Assembly: GCA_026182355.1 (NCBI GenBank)
Contig: JAPFBL010000007.1
Coordinates: 1,364,001-1,428,000, forward strand
Source of the DNA: Hermatobates lingyangjiaoensis
Taxonomy: Eukaryota; Arthropoda; Insecta; Hemiptera; Hermatobatidae
DNA length: 64,000 bases
Reading direction: 5' to 3'
Shown: positions 23,797 through 34,939 of the stretch, one piece after another
Layout of the letters: each line of letters begins with the position of its first letter
Numbering within the stretch: position 1 is the first letter of the stretch
Notes under the pieces: generated by a model
Database searches by the model: none
Told to the model about the DNA's origin: nothing
The model's input: only the letters and a program-made list of their open reading frames with translations
Made by a program: the position numbers and the translations under genes

Positions 23797-24068
23797 CTAT
23801 TTTACTTTCTTATCTATGTTTTGTCTAGCTTCAATAAATCAACACCTTTAAGCCGACGTTTCGTCTATATTTGTAGACATCTTCAGAGCTACATCAATAG
23901 AGAGTTTAGTTACTATAACATTAACATTAATATAATTATGTTTAATGTTATAGTAACTAAACTCTGTATTGATGTAGTCCTGAAGATGTCTACAAATATA
24001 GACGAAACGTCGGCTTAAAGGTGTTGCATTATTGAAGCTAGACCAAACCTCGATAAGAAAGAAAAATA

Positions 24069-24070
<2 letters not shown>
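23797..24070. repeat. Foldback family H with two facing hammerhead-like modules
   Basis: Palindrome of 274 bp: arms 23797-23929 and 23938-24070 around TATAATTA. Right-arm module (+): AGTC 23976-23979, CTGAAGA 23980-23986, T, hairpin GTCTA/TAGAC (23988-24003), GAAA 24004-24007, C, GTC 24009-24011, GGCT 24012-24015 pairing with AGTC. The left arm has the mirror copy on the minus strand (23851-23890), where AGCT replaces AGTC and still pairs. GAAACGTC matches the hammerhead consensus around a GTC cleavage triplet. It is flanked by (TA)n on the right. Frames on both strands are near-identical because of the palindrome. Confidence 0.93.

Positions 24071-24112
<42 letters not shown>
24070..24112. 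repeat. (TA)n microsatellite
   Basis: 43-bp TA run that separates the family H palindrome from a family C copy. Confidence 0.97.
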
Positions 24113-24116
<4 letters not shown>

Positions 24117-24287
24117 ATTTCACATAAACACGTGAAACAACAATCAATGATCAAACCACAATAAGAAATGGGAAAACAAGACTAAGATCTTTCAACCTTA
24201 ACAAGCAGTCTTCGTCAGAGTCAAAAACCCCACTGATGAAAAACCAACTGATCTTAGTCTTGTTTTCCCATTTCTTATTGTGGTTTG

Positions 24288-24290
<3 letters not shown>
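24113..24290. repeat. Foldback family C, right arm lacking the module
   Basis: Left part (24113-24235) is complete: tail AGATTTCACATAAACACGTG, GATCAAACC block, module on the minus strand (24185-24221). The right arm resumes at ATCTTAGTCTTGTTTTCCC and ends GATC at 24290, but the hairpin and GAAA segment have been lost, so the copy is asymmetric. It is bounded by (TA)n at both ends. Confidence 0.9.

Positions 24291-24323
<33 letters not shown>
24289..24323. repeat. (TA)n microsatellite
   Basis: 35-bp TA run between two family C copies. Confidence 0.97.
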
Positions 24324-24324
<1 letters not shown>

Positions 24325-24456
24325 CTCGTGTTTCAGTTGGGTATTTGACTCTGAGGAAAACCGCTTGTTACGGTTGAAAGATTTTCGTCATTTTTTACCA
24401 TTTCTTATTGTGGTTTAAAGATTGATTGTTGATTTATGTGTTTATTGTGAAATCTT
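24323..24456 (+). repeat. Foldback family C, single right arm with intact module
   Basis: Right-arm half only, directly after (TA)n. The module is well kept: GACT 24347-24350, CTGAGGA 24351-24357, A, a fully Watson-Crick AACCG/CGGTT hairpin (24359-24363 and 24371-24375), GAAA 24376-24379, GATT. It ends in the family tail TGTGAAATCTTC. A (GT)n follows at 24471-24499. Confidence 0.88.
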
Positions 24457-24499
24457 CTTATAAATTTACAGGTGTGTGTGTGTGTGTGTGTGTGCGCGC

Positions 24500-25260
24500 A
24501 TAATTGCATGCATATGTCTAAACTCAATACAAATACAGAAATGAGAGGAAATAAGCCCTTTGGATGAAACAACTGGTAACACATTTTTCTCCTTGTCTTA
24601 ACTGAATTAGTTATTTTTATCCATAGTTCTTTGATAAAATCTAGTTTTAAGAGTTACTAACAATTAAATGAATAACTGTAGTTTATTTTCTTGAAATTCA
24701 CAGTGCTAATAATATTAAGTGTAAAAAAGTAGTATTTTGTTGACAATGTTTATGATTTGAATGAATACTGAAAATAAGAGAATGAATGTTTTCTTGAATA
24801 GAAAAGAAAATCGTCTATTATTGAATCAATGGAGCATTTAGGGAAATCATTCAGTGGACTGTTTCTAATAATGCTCATTGTAAAACGTCAGCTCAACAGA
24901 ATTAGCCGTGTCTACCTAACAAGGACTAATTGACGTCCTGCAAAACGCCATTATTTATTACAGACAATGGCTGAAATAGGATGTTTGGCTGTAAATTGAA
25001 ACAATGGAGTTAATCTTTTTTAGGGGGCAATTCAGTGAGAGTTGAGAACTTTCTAAACTTTTTTTTTTCAAGTCTAAAAAAAAAAACTTCAAACTTGTAT
25101 TAAACACCTACATAGTAAAACAAAAGTTCGAAATATTATAATTAATTATTAGTAATCTAAATATTAATACGTTTTAGTTTTATAATGAAAAATAGATTTG
25201 AGATATTCAATGTTCTGAACATATATGTTAAGAAATATATTTACTTTTGTATATTCACTT
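24500..25260. other. No gene recognised
   Basis: AT-rich sequence without visible repeats beyond homopolymers near 25060-25085. Confidence 0.45.
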
Positions 25261-25264
25261 TTGT

Positions 25265-25462
25265 AAGTGAGTGACAGGTTCATCGAAATATAGTAGTGAG
25301 TTTCAGTGATTTCATTTCTGTGTGTTCTTTTGATCTCTGATCCAGTCTCTGATCCAGTGCGCTTGGTTTCCCTCTCTTATCTCTCCTGAAGACGGTTCAA
25401 ACAGAAAATTAGAGACTGTAAGTGTGTTCTTCTGATTTCTCTATGTTTCTTTGTTTATATTG

Positions 25463-25466
<4 letters not shown>
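25265..25466 (+). repeat. Foldback arms: G-like remnant joined to a family A right arm
   Basis: 25265-25340 reads ATCGAAATATAGTAGTGAGT and TTTCATTTCTGTGTG, resembling the outer right end of families G and L. From 25353 to 25466 it is the right arm of family A (CCAGTGCGCTTGGTTTCCC, CTCTCCTGAAGACGG), including a module at 25381-25415 with an eroded hairpin. It runs into (TA)n at 25466-25502. A second chimeric junction between foldback families. Confidence 0.75.

Positions 25467-25502
<36 letters not shown>
25466..25502. repeat. (TA)n microsatellite
   Basis: 37-bp TA run attached to the right end of the family A arm. Confidence 0.97.
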
Positions 25503-25506
<4 letters not shown>

Positions 25507-25779
25507 TATACGCAATTTTTGTTAAAATTAATGCCAATGTTGAATTTCACACATTTTCTATTCAAGTTTTCTATCTATATTCTCCATCTACTTGGAACAA
25601 GGTACTAAAGTTCACCGACATTTTTATTTTTTTACATCAATATGTTTCGGTCTCTTCACGAACTTCAACCACTTCAAGGTCTACTCTTAATTGAATAAAA
25701 AATGTGCAAAACTCATAATTGGTATTAACTTTTACAAAACATGCATAAATGAAGTTCTGTTTCCTAAATTGACGAATAT

Positions 25780-25915
25780 ATATATAATGAAAAAAAAATT
25801 TTTTTTTTGAGGGTTGAGGTCTAATGATTTTAAACTAGTCCTTTCGCCGATGTATCATGATCATTATGATCGCCTAGCAAATCATGATGGTATTTATGAT
25901 ATATAATATAGTTTA
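25780..25915. repeat. Left-end fragment of foldback family I
   Basis: GAGGGTTGAGGTCTAATGAT, TAAACTAGTCCTTTCGCCG resembles the left end of the 852-bp palindrome (33171-33213). Downstream it diverges, and a small ATCATGATCATTATGAT palindrome follows. Confidence 0.6.
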
Positions 25916-25920
25916 CTTTT

Positions 25921-26040
25921 ACAGGAACAGAGAAAAATCAAATAGACACATACAAAAGACTCACTATAACGATATTTCGACAGTCGTTCGTCATCGGGCT
26001 AATGAAGTAGTCCTTTCGAGTAGCATGATCAGCTAACGTA
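25921..26040. repeat. Foldback family G, left arm
   Basis: AACAGAGAAAAATCAAATAG, CAAAAGACTCACTATAACG, ATATTTCGAC and TCGTCATCGGGC follow the family G order of 11801-11887. On the minus strand CCGATGA is kept but the hairpin has an insertion. Right arm absent; (TA)n follows at 26056-26090. Confidence 0.75.
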
Positions 26041-26055
26041 AAATCATGAAGTATA

Positions 26056-26088
<33 letters not shown>

Positions 26089-26123
26089 TGATATATAAGT
26101 ATCGATCGTGGAGATAGAAACAA

Positions 26124-26924
26124 AACTAAAGTTTACCGGGACTCGGTCAGTTCTTCAGGTTCAAATTAAACTCCCAATGGCAACGTTTCGGTTTTTATTT
26201 AAAACCTTTTTCATAGGCCTACAAAACAGAAGAAATATAAAAAATAATTCAATCATTTAAAAATCAAACATACATAAAAAGCGCAATTAGTTACAATTAA
26301 TAAATTACAATAGAAATTTTTCAATACGTTAATGAGAGAACTTACAGAAGTATAAATTTTGAAACAGGAAAACTAAGTATTACATTTCAAATTATTTTAC
26401 AAAGAAAAATAGTCTGTAAATTTCAACAACTGTCTAGTTTGAATGAACACGTGACACTGAACTAAAATAAACATGCAAGGTAACCAAATTTCACAAGACA
26501 ACCAAAAGGTCACACATGTAAAATTGTTTTAGTGACTTTTTGGTTATTTGGTGAAATTTGGTTACCTTGCTTATTTATTTTAGTTCATTGTCACGTGTTC
26601 ACTCAAACCAGACAGTTGTTGTTGAAATTCAGAGACTATTTTTCTTTGTAAAATAATTTGAAATGAAATACTTAGTTTTTCTGTTTCAAAATGTATACTT
26701 CTATACGTTCTCTCAGTAACCTGTTATGATTTTTTTTATTATAATTTCTTAATTGTAACTAATTGCGCTTTTTATGTATATTTGATTTTTGAATGATTGA
26801 ATAATTTCTTATATTTCCTCTGTTTTGTAGGCCTATGGAAAAGGTTTTAAATTAAAACCGAAAAGTTGGCATTGAGAGTTTAATTTGAATCTGAAGAACT
26901 GACCGAGTCCAGATAAACTTTAGT
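26124..26924. repeat. Foldback family J, 801-bp palindrome
   Basis: Two arms of about 400 bp mirror each other around 26523, with many small differences. The arms include GGGACTCGGTCAGTTCTTCA, a GTAGGCCTA block, ACAAAGAAAAATA and, next to the centre, GGTAACCAAATTTCAC. The module is unusual (right arm 26831-26870): GCC, TATGGAAA, an 8-bp GGTTTTAA/TTAAAACC hairpin, GAAA, AGTT, GGC; the closing stem and GAAA are kept while CTGANGA is not. A 305-bp derivative with the same ends is at 43388-43692 and a decayed one at 34064-34292. (TA)n lies at both sides. Confidence 0.93.
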
Positions 26925-26941
26925 TATATATATATATATAC

Positions 26942-27229
26942 ACGTTTCACGATGAATCAAAAACACAGAACTAAGGAACAAACACACTTACTGTCTCTAA
27001 TTTTCGGTTGAACCGTCATCAGGAGTGTTGAGAAAGGGACACCAAGCGCACTTGTGAAGCGACGGTTGGAGACCACAAGTTGGTGACAACACTGTTTGTG
27101 TCCAACCGTCGCTTCACAAGTGCGCTTGGTGTCCCTTTCTCAACTCTCCTAATGACGGTTCAACCGAAAATTAGAGACAGCAAGTGTGTTTGTTCCTAGT
27201 TCTGTGTTTGTGATTCATCGTGAAACGTA
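26942..27229. repeat. Foldback family B, complete
   Basis: 288-bp palindrome with ends ACGTTTCACGATGAATCA and mirror. Each arm carries the module: minus strand 26994-27025 (CTGATGA, C, GGT/ACC hairpin, GAAA, ATTA, GAGA) and plus strand 27144-27178 (CTAATGA instead of CTGATGA). The centre is a 40-base non-palindromic loop. The single B arm at 646-782 belongs to this family. Confidence 0.93.
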
Positions 27230-27239
27230 TGCATATATA

Positions 27240-29300
27240 TTCTTTTTTAGTATAAAGCATATAGTTTCACTTGCGTGAAACATGGATAAATAAATTTAAG
27301 AGAAAATGCTGTATTGATTGGTAGCGTTTATTCTTTATTTTAAGTAGAGTAGAGTGATTATGTAAATGAATACATTTTGCCATTTAAAGGGATACACAGG
27401 TTCTGATGTCCCCTAAAGGCACACTTGATATTTTAGGATGACTTTTGGGCAAGTGAGTGGGTATGCAAGTAACGTAATCACTCTGAGAATAGCATCCTTT
27501 GTCTCATGTCAATCATATTCACCAGTGTATAGTCCTTAGTGCAAATGCGCCCTATAGTTACTTGGTAAATTCATTAAGGTATACAAGTACTATTTCCCAT
27601 TCTTTGGTTATTCCAAAGACTTGAATTTGTATTTTTCGTATTTCTTTGCATAATACAGCATTATAAAAACATAATAACTGTTGCATTATTTCCAAGAGTA
27701 ATTTAACATGGAAAAACTAATATTCAGTTCCAACTTCATTCAATTTGTTTACCTGAATCTAATTAAAAACTAAACGTTTAATGTGATTAATTTAATATAT
27801 ATGAATTTATTTTTAAACCAGGAATTAATTAATTATTAATTGAAATACATTATATTTTAAGAACATGATGACATAACCAGTCACATAATATAAGATAAAA
27901 TGTAGGATGAAAATAAAAATGAAATGAAATAATTATTAATAATTTTTTAGCTATTTTAGTGCGATTCTCTTTCACATGATAATACGAGACTGTATTTAAC
28001 TTTATTTCGCACATTGATAATCCATGGTATCAGATTTCGAATTTCCTTTATTTGATTTATAATATCTTCCGTAAGTTTTTTCAAATCCAGCTTATTCGGT
28101 GGGGTTTCTTGGGCGGTTTTAATGAATACTAATTTGATCTCGCAATCAATAAATGATAAGAATGAAATAGCGCTATGGTAGCCTGTTCCCTTTCACCGTA
28201 TCATAGCCCCAAGCGTTTAATAATGGCTTTAAACAGCCACCCCAATTACCTTATCATCAAATCAAAATGTAGTAGACACAGTAAAATAATTCAATTAACT
28301 AAATAACACTCGATAATTTCTTTCAGTAACTTGAGTGTAGACCACTTCAGATGTTTTTTTCAAGGTCGTATAAATTCATTTTGTCATTTAACTTATGTCT
28401 AGCTTTTCTTTCTTATATAAAATTAAATTTAGGGTATAAACTAATTAATATAATAATTACAACACAAGACAGGAAATTATAAGCTGTTGTATTTTTGATG
28501 TTGGTTGCAAAAGAGTAAAGTGGTAAGTTAATATTAAACACATAATATACCGTCTTACCTCGTACATTGCTGCCGTAGCTCTCGGACCGGTTTCGGGTGT
28601 CACCCATCTTCAACACGAACATGAAATGCATGAAAGTTGTAAGTGATGCATTTTTCTTTGATTTATCAAAGTTTTTTCTTCGGAGATTAAATGTCAATTA
28701 CTGTGGCACATTTGAGATCAAGCATACAGTTGTGTTAATATGAAGTAGTAATATGTTTTTTGGAAAACTTTTCAAGTTATGCAAGTTGTTGCATCATTTA
28801 TATTTAAAATATATATGTATAGGAAGAACATGGAGCGGCAGGGAAGGTCATCCATCTAGGTCAGTTGAAGGAACAGAAGAGCTGGCTGCTGAGTAAACAA
28901 AATGACTGACCCACATTGAGTGCTCTTTGAACTGAAAACGCAGGCTTCTTCAAGTTCTGTCGATACCTCAGCCAAGGTATAATCCTTCATTTAGAAACCA
29001 GATGCAGGTACGAACTAATCACTATTATTTCTCTCATAATAAGGTTTGCTGAAAATATTTTTTACTGATACGATGTCATTGTATATACAGGATGATTAAA
29101 CAGAACGCAGCAACACTTTTAAAAAATACTATCTAATATACATTACCTCAATTATATACCTATTCATCAACGTTTAAACAACAGTAAGAACATCAGAACT
29201 GGGACAAACGCTGAAACAACTGGGGCTTCTCGGAGTCTCCCTTGAACTGTTCTCTGACAAGGTCTTGTTAATTCGGTAAAAAGATTTTGGTCCCATTTCT
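27240..29300. other. No gene recognised
   Basis: AT-rich sequence. 28330-28362 is a diverged R1 end (AACTTGAGTGTAGACCACTT). Frames up to 94 codons (28413-28697, minus) are open but show no domain, biased codons or splice context. Confidence 0.45.
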
Positions 29301-29307
29301 GAACTTT

Positions 29308-30366
29308 TTCTTTTACTATATGTAAAGTATAGTGACCATGAAAAATTTCGATACCGAAATTTTGATGAATTTACATGTTTTGATGTTCCTAAATTACTTG
29401 TGTATCTAAAAGTTTGTGCAGACGCTACAGTCCACAATCTTTGATGGGTCGAATTAATATTTTACAATATAAAATTTTGAAAGTAATTATGTTTGATGTA
29501 AAAGTCACTTTTTTTTGTCAAAATGTGTTTTTATACAATTTTTTTTTTCCTAAACTACTTACTCTAGAGGTATTATCATGAAAACGACAAAAGCAATAAC
29601 TGAAAAAATCTTCAGATTTTTAAAACACTGGAAATATTTTTTTATTCAGTAAAATATAAAAAAATTGACTTATGATTCAATCTGAAAGCTTGTGAGGAAG
29701 ATACAAGCCATACAGTTTGACAGATCAAAATGAAAGTATATTTCAGATAGAGTCGTAATATTTTTTCAAATCATATTAACCAAAGGGGTATTATGGTACA
29801 TTTTATGTTTTCAGAAAATCTCTTTTTGACGCTAAATAGCTCATTAAAGAACAAAGAACTTTTTCCAAAAAAATTTAAAAATAATAAGCTACAAAAACTG
29901 AATTTTCATGAAACTAATGGCTCACCTGCTATACTTGTAGGATTTGTTTACTTATATTTACATTGTTTACATTGACTTTAAACATTTTTAAGTAAATCGA
30001 CTAAAGTAAAATTGATGTTTAGTGGTTTAATGAAAAATGGTGGAATGATTTAATATGAGATGAAATAGAATTAAAATTCTTACATGTAAAAAATCAAGGT
30101 CAATCAAACATATAATTTCTATGCTTTCCATGGTATGATAGATTTGTCTAACAAAATGATCCCATCTATACGTTGCAAACTTAATATCAGATGTAGATTT
30201 TCTTGTTTTTATGATCATATTATCTTTGGGTAATATGAAAGTCTAAAGAATGAACTCTTATGTTCTATAATACAAACGGATACTAATTTTAAGCTAATTC
30301 TTCAAGTTGTCAAGAAGTTATGTTTACTTATAGTAAAGTTGAGTTCAGGCCACTCCAGATTTTTGT
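29308..30366 (+). mobile_element. Dispersed repeat R1, copy 3
   Basis: Collinear with copy 1 from the start (TATGTAAAGTATAGTGACCA) to the closing TTTACTTATAGTAAAGTTGA, with CAGGCCACTCCAGATTTTTG at the end. Shared internal landmarks are TCTTCAGATTTTTAAAACAC, GAAAGCTTGTGAGGA, GACAGATCAAAATGAAAG and ACATTGACTTTAAA. About 500 bp shorter than copy 1, lacking the segment equivalent to 9560-10020. Confidence 0.65.
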
Positions 30367-30369
30367 TAT

Positions 30370-32150
30370 TGTAATGTCATTATGATCTGTTAAACAGTGT
30401 GGCTAGCATCATGTTCACGGTTTTTCAGATTCAATCATGACATTTTTACGTCTTTATCGGCAAAACTAACCTATTCTGTCGTTGATTTTAGTTTATTGGT
30501 AATGTCAGTAAAATATTAAAAGTAAAACAACAGCTCTATAAAAATCGTAATTTAGGAGAAAAAAAATTGTGTCTAAATACACCTACTGGGCAATAAGCGA
30601 ATTTTTGGCGAGAGAATATCACCCAATAACCATAGGGATCATTGACATTATAAGTGTATTATTGGGTGTAATCTCAATCAACCGGTGAACCTGCAGCATG
30701 TAACGAAATTATTATACACTCCCACCCACCCACATCAACATATAAAAAAACTTTATAAATGGTCTCAAGAAACTTCCAAACATGTAAATCCATCAAAATC
30801 TCAATGTTGGATTTTTTCATGATTACTTTATTGTAAGTAAATTATTTACTTATAATTAAGTAGTAATAGTTTGAAACAATGAGCAACCAAAACTGTTCAC
30901 TTAGAACTCAAAACTATGATGAATATAGATGGCTATGCAGGCGGCCACAGAGACACAGCTTGCGATCAAATTAAAAAATAAACAATGTATGGCTCATCAG
31001 AGTGCGTGTTGTCAAAGGCATGATACCAGTGATAATAATTATTAATTACAGTGAGTATCAATTATTTTTCAAACTTAAGTTGTTGATAATAATAACCATT
31101 TGTTAAAATATAATATTAACAAAGTTCTTGATGTGTAAAAGAACCTTATTACATTAGGGTAATTTTGAACATGAGAAAGTACATATTGTCCTTTGTGTCC
31201 AAAACCTGTACTAATACGAACCATTTCGCATAAGCACTGTCTAATACCAACTTTTCATTAAATAAATTGCAGTTATCTAGAATGTTGAGGAAATATTATC
31301 CTCATGGCGACTAGTATAAGGTTCCATCGGCAGTGACTTCTAACATTGTTCTAAAAGGATTATTCCAGTTTCTTTATGAATTTCTTAATGGATATAGCGA
31401 CATGAGACAAAGGAAGTCATTAATTGATTGGCTATGGGTTTGATAACGCTTTGACCACTGCTGATAGTGGATAATACGCTACGCGATAACCACATTAAAA
31501 TTTATTAGTGTTATAAGGTTACTTAGAATAAAGTTGAGTGTAGCCCACTCCAGAGTTTTGTAGCTGATATTTAAATTAATTCATTAAATTCTGGGATTAT
31601 ATGACTATCAATTTTTTTTTACTTGGATGACAGGTTTTGGAGTAATTATGATATCAGCTGAACTGGATGGAGTTTCAAGAAAGGAAATTAAAATTATAAA
31701 GACCGCAGGAGTACTGAAGGAATGGTTAAGAAAGAGGAATAAAATGACTGCAAGACTCAGTAGTATGTTTTACTTTACTGACGTATAGCTTAACCTTGAA
31801 AAAATATAACATTAAATAAAGAAAAGGAGATTGATGGTTTCTGCATATAGCATAATCACTGCATCGTGACATTTTCTAGAACCCGGTTCATGACATTTTC
31901 TAGAACCCAGTCTGAACAAGAAGTGTTCACTGAGAGTTTCATGAAGCCTAAATTCACAGGACTGCATCTAAAAACCACTTTTTAGAAACAAACGTTGTAA
32001 TGAGGTTGGAGTATTTTAAATTCATTGGTATTAGTGAAAACATCAGTGGAGCGCTCCTGATATTTACTTCTCACCTATCGTCAAGCTTGCAGACTACCAG
32101 GAATGTATTTGGCTTAAAGTGATTTCTTGCAATCATTAAAGATGAGCAGA
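30370..32150. other. No gene recognised; R1 end and short direct repeat
   Basis: 31505-31560 is another R1 closing end (AAGTTGAGTGTAGCCCACTC). At 31866-31911 the phrase CATGACATTTTCTAGAACCC occurs twice in tandem. Otherwise AT-rich and unidentified. Confidence 0.5.
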
Positions 32151-32159
32151 GGCTCTGGT

Positions 32160-32300
32160 GGCCTTATCGTAGAAATGGTATGATCGAAAGGTCAGCGACA
32201 TGATAATAAATCAAACAAGTCTTATCGTGAAAATGGTATGATCGAAAGGTCAAGACACACGATAATAAATAAGACAGACCTTACAATGAAAATACACCAG
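32160..32300 (+). repeat. Tandem repeat, ~60-bp unit, two copies plus part
   Basis: CTTATCGTAGAAATGGTATG at 32164 and CTTATCGTGAAAATGGTATG at 32221 begin two units that both continue ATCGAAAGGTCA and GATAATAAAT; a degraded third start (CTTACAATGAAAATA) follows at 32280. Confidence 0.85.
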
Positions 32301-32833
32301 CCCAACGATAGGACGACTGTTTATTTAAGAATTTTTATATAACAACCATTCTATGGTCAACAACAGTTTCTGGAGAAAATTATGAGCTTTCAGAATGATA
32401 ATGCGCCTAGTCATATTGCTAAAGACGTAACTTATGGCTGCAACTAATCACGAACATTCTAGTGAATCAGGATATCTTATCAGACCGCCATAAGAATTGA
32501 GATATTGTTGAACATTCAAAACTTATTATGGTTGCTAAGCTTCATAAAGTTACAATTTATAAAGAAAGCAAGAAGTTGATATCCACCATACTTGGAAGAA
32601 TGGTGACTGATTTAGCTATGGAATATACATCTCTCTGAAAACAATTCAACTTTTTAAAAAACGATAGTATACCGATAAAAAATTCAAATTGAAATTACTC
32701 ACAGTCAAAGGTAATAATCCTCTAGATTGGTATAAATGTATCTGGTGTGTTTAGATGATAATATTTGTACATATTATATATATAGGTAGATAATGGAGAA
32801 AACTCACAATAAATAAACAGGCGATGCAATAAT

Positions 32834-33116
32834 TAAGTTTAAACCACAAGAAAAAAATAAAGAATGGAAATAAATGTTCTGAAGCTTTTCAATGTATGTC
32901 ATCAGAGAGCAAACGAAGTAAAAACCAAGAAGGTAACATAAAGTTATGCAGAAGGAAGGTAACAAACAACTTGTGTTGGAAGGAAGGTATCTTCCTTCTG
33001 CATAACTTTTATGTTACCTTCTTAGTTTTTACTTTATTTGCTCTCTGAAGACATAAATTGAAAGAACTTAGAGCATTTATTTCTGTTGTTTATTTTTTCT
33101 CTTGTGGTTTAAACTT
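32834..33116. repeat. Foldback family K
   Basis: 283-bp palindrome, ends AAGTTTAAACCACAAG and mirror. Inner arms GGTAACATAAAGTTATGCAG mirror the right side around 32972. The minus strand of the left arm has CTGATGA, C, AT...AT, GAAAAG; the right arm has CTGAAGA (33045-33051), C, then GAAAG; the hairpin is weak. It borders the (TA)-rich stretch at 32770-32783 and is followed within 40 bp by the family I palindrome. Confidence 0.9.
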
Positions 33117-33154
33117 CATATGTAGATAACGTTTGTACATGATATATATGTATA

Positions 33155-34006
33155 TATGATGTAATTTTCTTGAGGTTTGAGGTCCAATGATTAAAACTAG
33201 TCCATTTGCCGACGTTTCGACATATATTTATGTCATCTTCAGGGCTACAACATGATTGTTTTACAATTAGCACTACTATTACTACTATTTGGTAATTTAT
33301 TACATTTTAATATGTTCGGTAACAAAGAGGAATTTTTTGATAAAACAGTTGTTACGACTATGGATTATTTTGTTATACATTAACATAAGGATATTGTTAT
33401 AATTATTCTATTGCTTTAGAATTATTGCATAAGTATAGAGATCACTATTTGATTACCTTGGAAATCTGTTTATGTTGCAGCATTCTTCTTTAATACTGTT
33501 TCATGATGGTTACTACTTGTTTTCTGGGAGGTTTCTTTACGGTTATGTTCTGTTTTGTTCTGTTCTGTTTTGTTCTGTTTTGTACACAGTGTACTCAAAC
33601 AAGCAAAACAGAACATAACCGTAAAGAAACCTCCCAGAAAACAAGTAGTAACCATCATGAAACAGTATTAAAGAAGAATGCTGCAACATAAACAGATTTC
33701 CAAGTAATCAAATAGTGATCTCTATACTTATGCAATAATTCTAAAGCAATAGAATAATTATAACAATATCCTTATGTTAATGTATAACAAAATAATCCAT
33801 AGTCGTAATAACTGTTTTATCAAAAAATTCCTCTTTGTTACCGAACATATTAAAATGTAATAAATTACCAAATAGTAGTAATAGTAGTGCTAATTGTAAA
33901 ACAATCATGTTGTAGCCCTGAAGATGACATAAATATATGTCGAAACGTCGGCAAATGGACTAGTTTTAATCATTGGACCTCAAACCTCAAGAAAATTACA
34001 TCATAT
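33155..34006. repeat. Foldback family I, 852-bp palindrome with two hammerhead-like modules
   Basis: The two arms, roughly 420 bp each, are almost perfect mirror images around 33580, where a TTCTG-rich stretch forms the turn. Right-arm module (+): GCC 33915-33917, CTGAAGA 33918-33924, T, hairpin GACATA/TATGTC (33926-33941), GAAA 33942-33945, C, GTC 33947-33949, GGC 33950-33952 closing with GCC. The left arm carries the identical module on the minus strand (33208-33245). The near identity of two 60-codon frames on opposite strands at 33470-33691 is a consequence of the fold. No transposase or reverse transcriptase is present. Confidence 0.95.
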
Positions 34007-34063
34007 AAATATTGGGTCAAGAAAACAAATCATGATGTATATGTATATATATAAATATATTTA

Positions 34064-34292
34064 ATCTGAGTTTGGTCAGACGTCCAGTTTGAAATCAAAC
34101 TCTCAATGCCGATGTTTCAATTTTATTTAAAAAATTTTGTATTATTCCGATACATTAATAAAAACCGATGTCTGATGATTCAGGGCTAAAATATTTTTCA
34201 TATAATTATTAAATAAAAAAGACGATGTATTTAACAAAATTGAATCATTGACATAGTGAGTTTGGTTTGAACTTAGAAGATTGACTGAACCT
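34064..34292. repeat. Decayed family J foldback
   Basis: GTTTGAAATCAAACTCTCAA, GCCGATGTTTCAATTTTATT at the left and a diverged mirror (GAGTTTGGTTTGAACTTAGA) at the right follow family J. Substitutions are far more frequent than in the 26-kb and 43-kb copies, so it is older. Confidence 0.6.
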
Positions 34293-34628
34293 TCTTAAAT
34301 GCCAGTCCTCTTCCATTAGACGGTTGATAAATGATTCAATTTATCTACATACATTCACATAAAATATATAACTCCAATGTATAGGAGGATAACAATCAAC
34401 ATCTAAACCACAATAAGCATGCAGACTAGAATGGCTAGAGCATAACAGTTATCTATTCCATACATATAAATAAAATTAAAATAAAACGGCCTTATCTCTA
34501 TATACAAAGTTAGTGAGTTTGTTTGTTCACCCATTTTCCGTGATGATAGAGACCTGAAATTAAATATATATAATTTATTACCTGAATAATGTTAAATAAA
34601 AGAAAATTATCACTATATTCCCAAAATT

Positions 34629-34817
34629 GGAGCCAGAGTAGCAAGTGTCTTGCGTGCCCACCGATGACAGTAGTGCAAATTTATTGAATTTATTATATAT
34701 AAATGCAACAAACATTTTTTTTTTAATTTAACATTTGCGTAATATAAACACTGGTAATAAACTAAAGGCATGGAGTCAGGGTAGTCCACTGGCTTGCGTG
34801 CTCGCCGATGACAGTAG
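34629..34817 (+). repeat. Two tRNA-SINE head fragments
   Basis: 34629-34673 and 34772-34817 share GGAG.CAG.GTAG, CTTGCGTGC and CGCCGATGACAGTAG-type phrases and match the head of the SINE on the minus strand of 15797-16044 (GGGTAGCCCAATGG, CTTGCGTGC). The second copy has a box A-like TAGTCCACTGG at 34782-34792. Both stop before box B. They lie 143 bp apart in the same orientation. Confidence 0.6.
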
Positions 34818-34939
34818 CATAAATATATTAAAAATAAACGTAAAAAAAATTTGTGCAAGTGATTGCACAATCAATTTGTGCAAGGAGAGAATTAGAATTC
34901 TACTCCCGATGTAGAATGGACCCGGTAGTGCAACTCGCT

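Noticed and set aside
23764..24147. 84- and 99-residue frames with a shared ending
   Set aside because: They cross the family H palindrome and a (TA)n run (Tyr-Ile repeats); not protein genes.
33470..33691. Two almost identical 62-residue frames on opposite strands
   Set aside because: Direct consequence of the family I palindrome; one sequence read from both arms.
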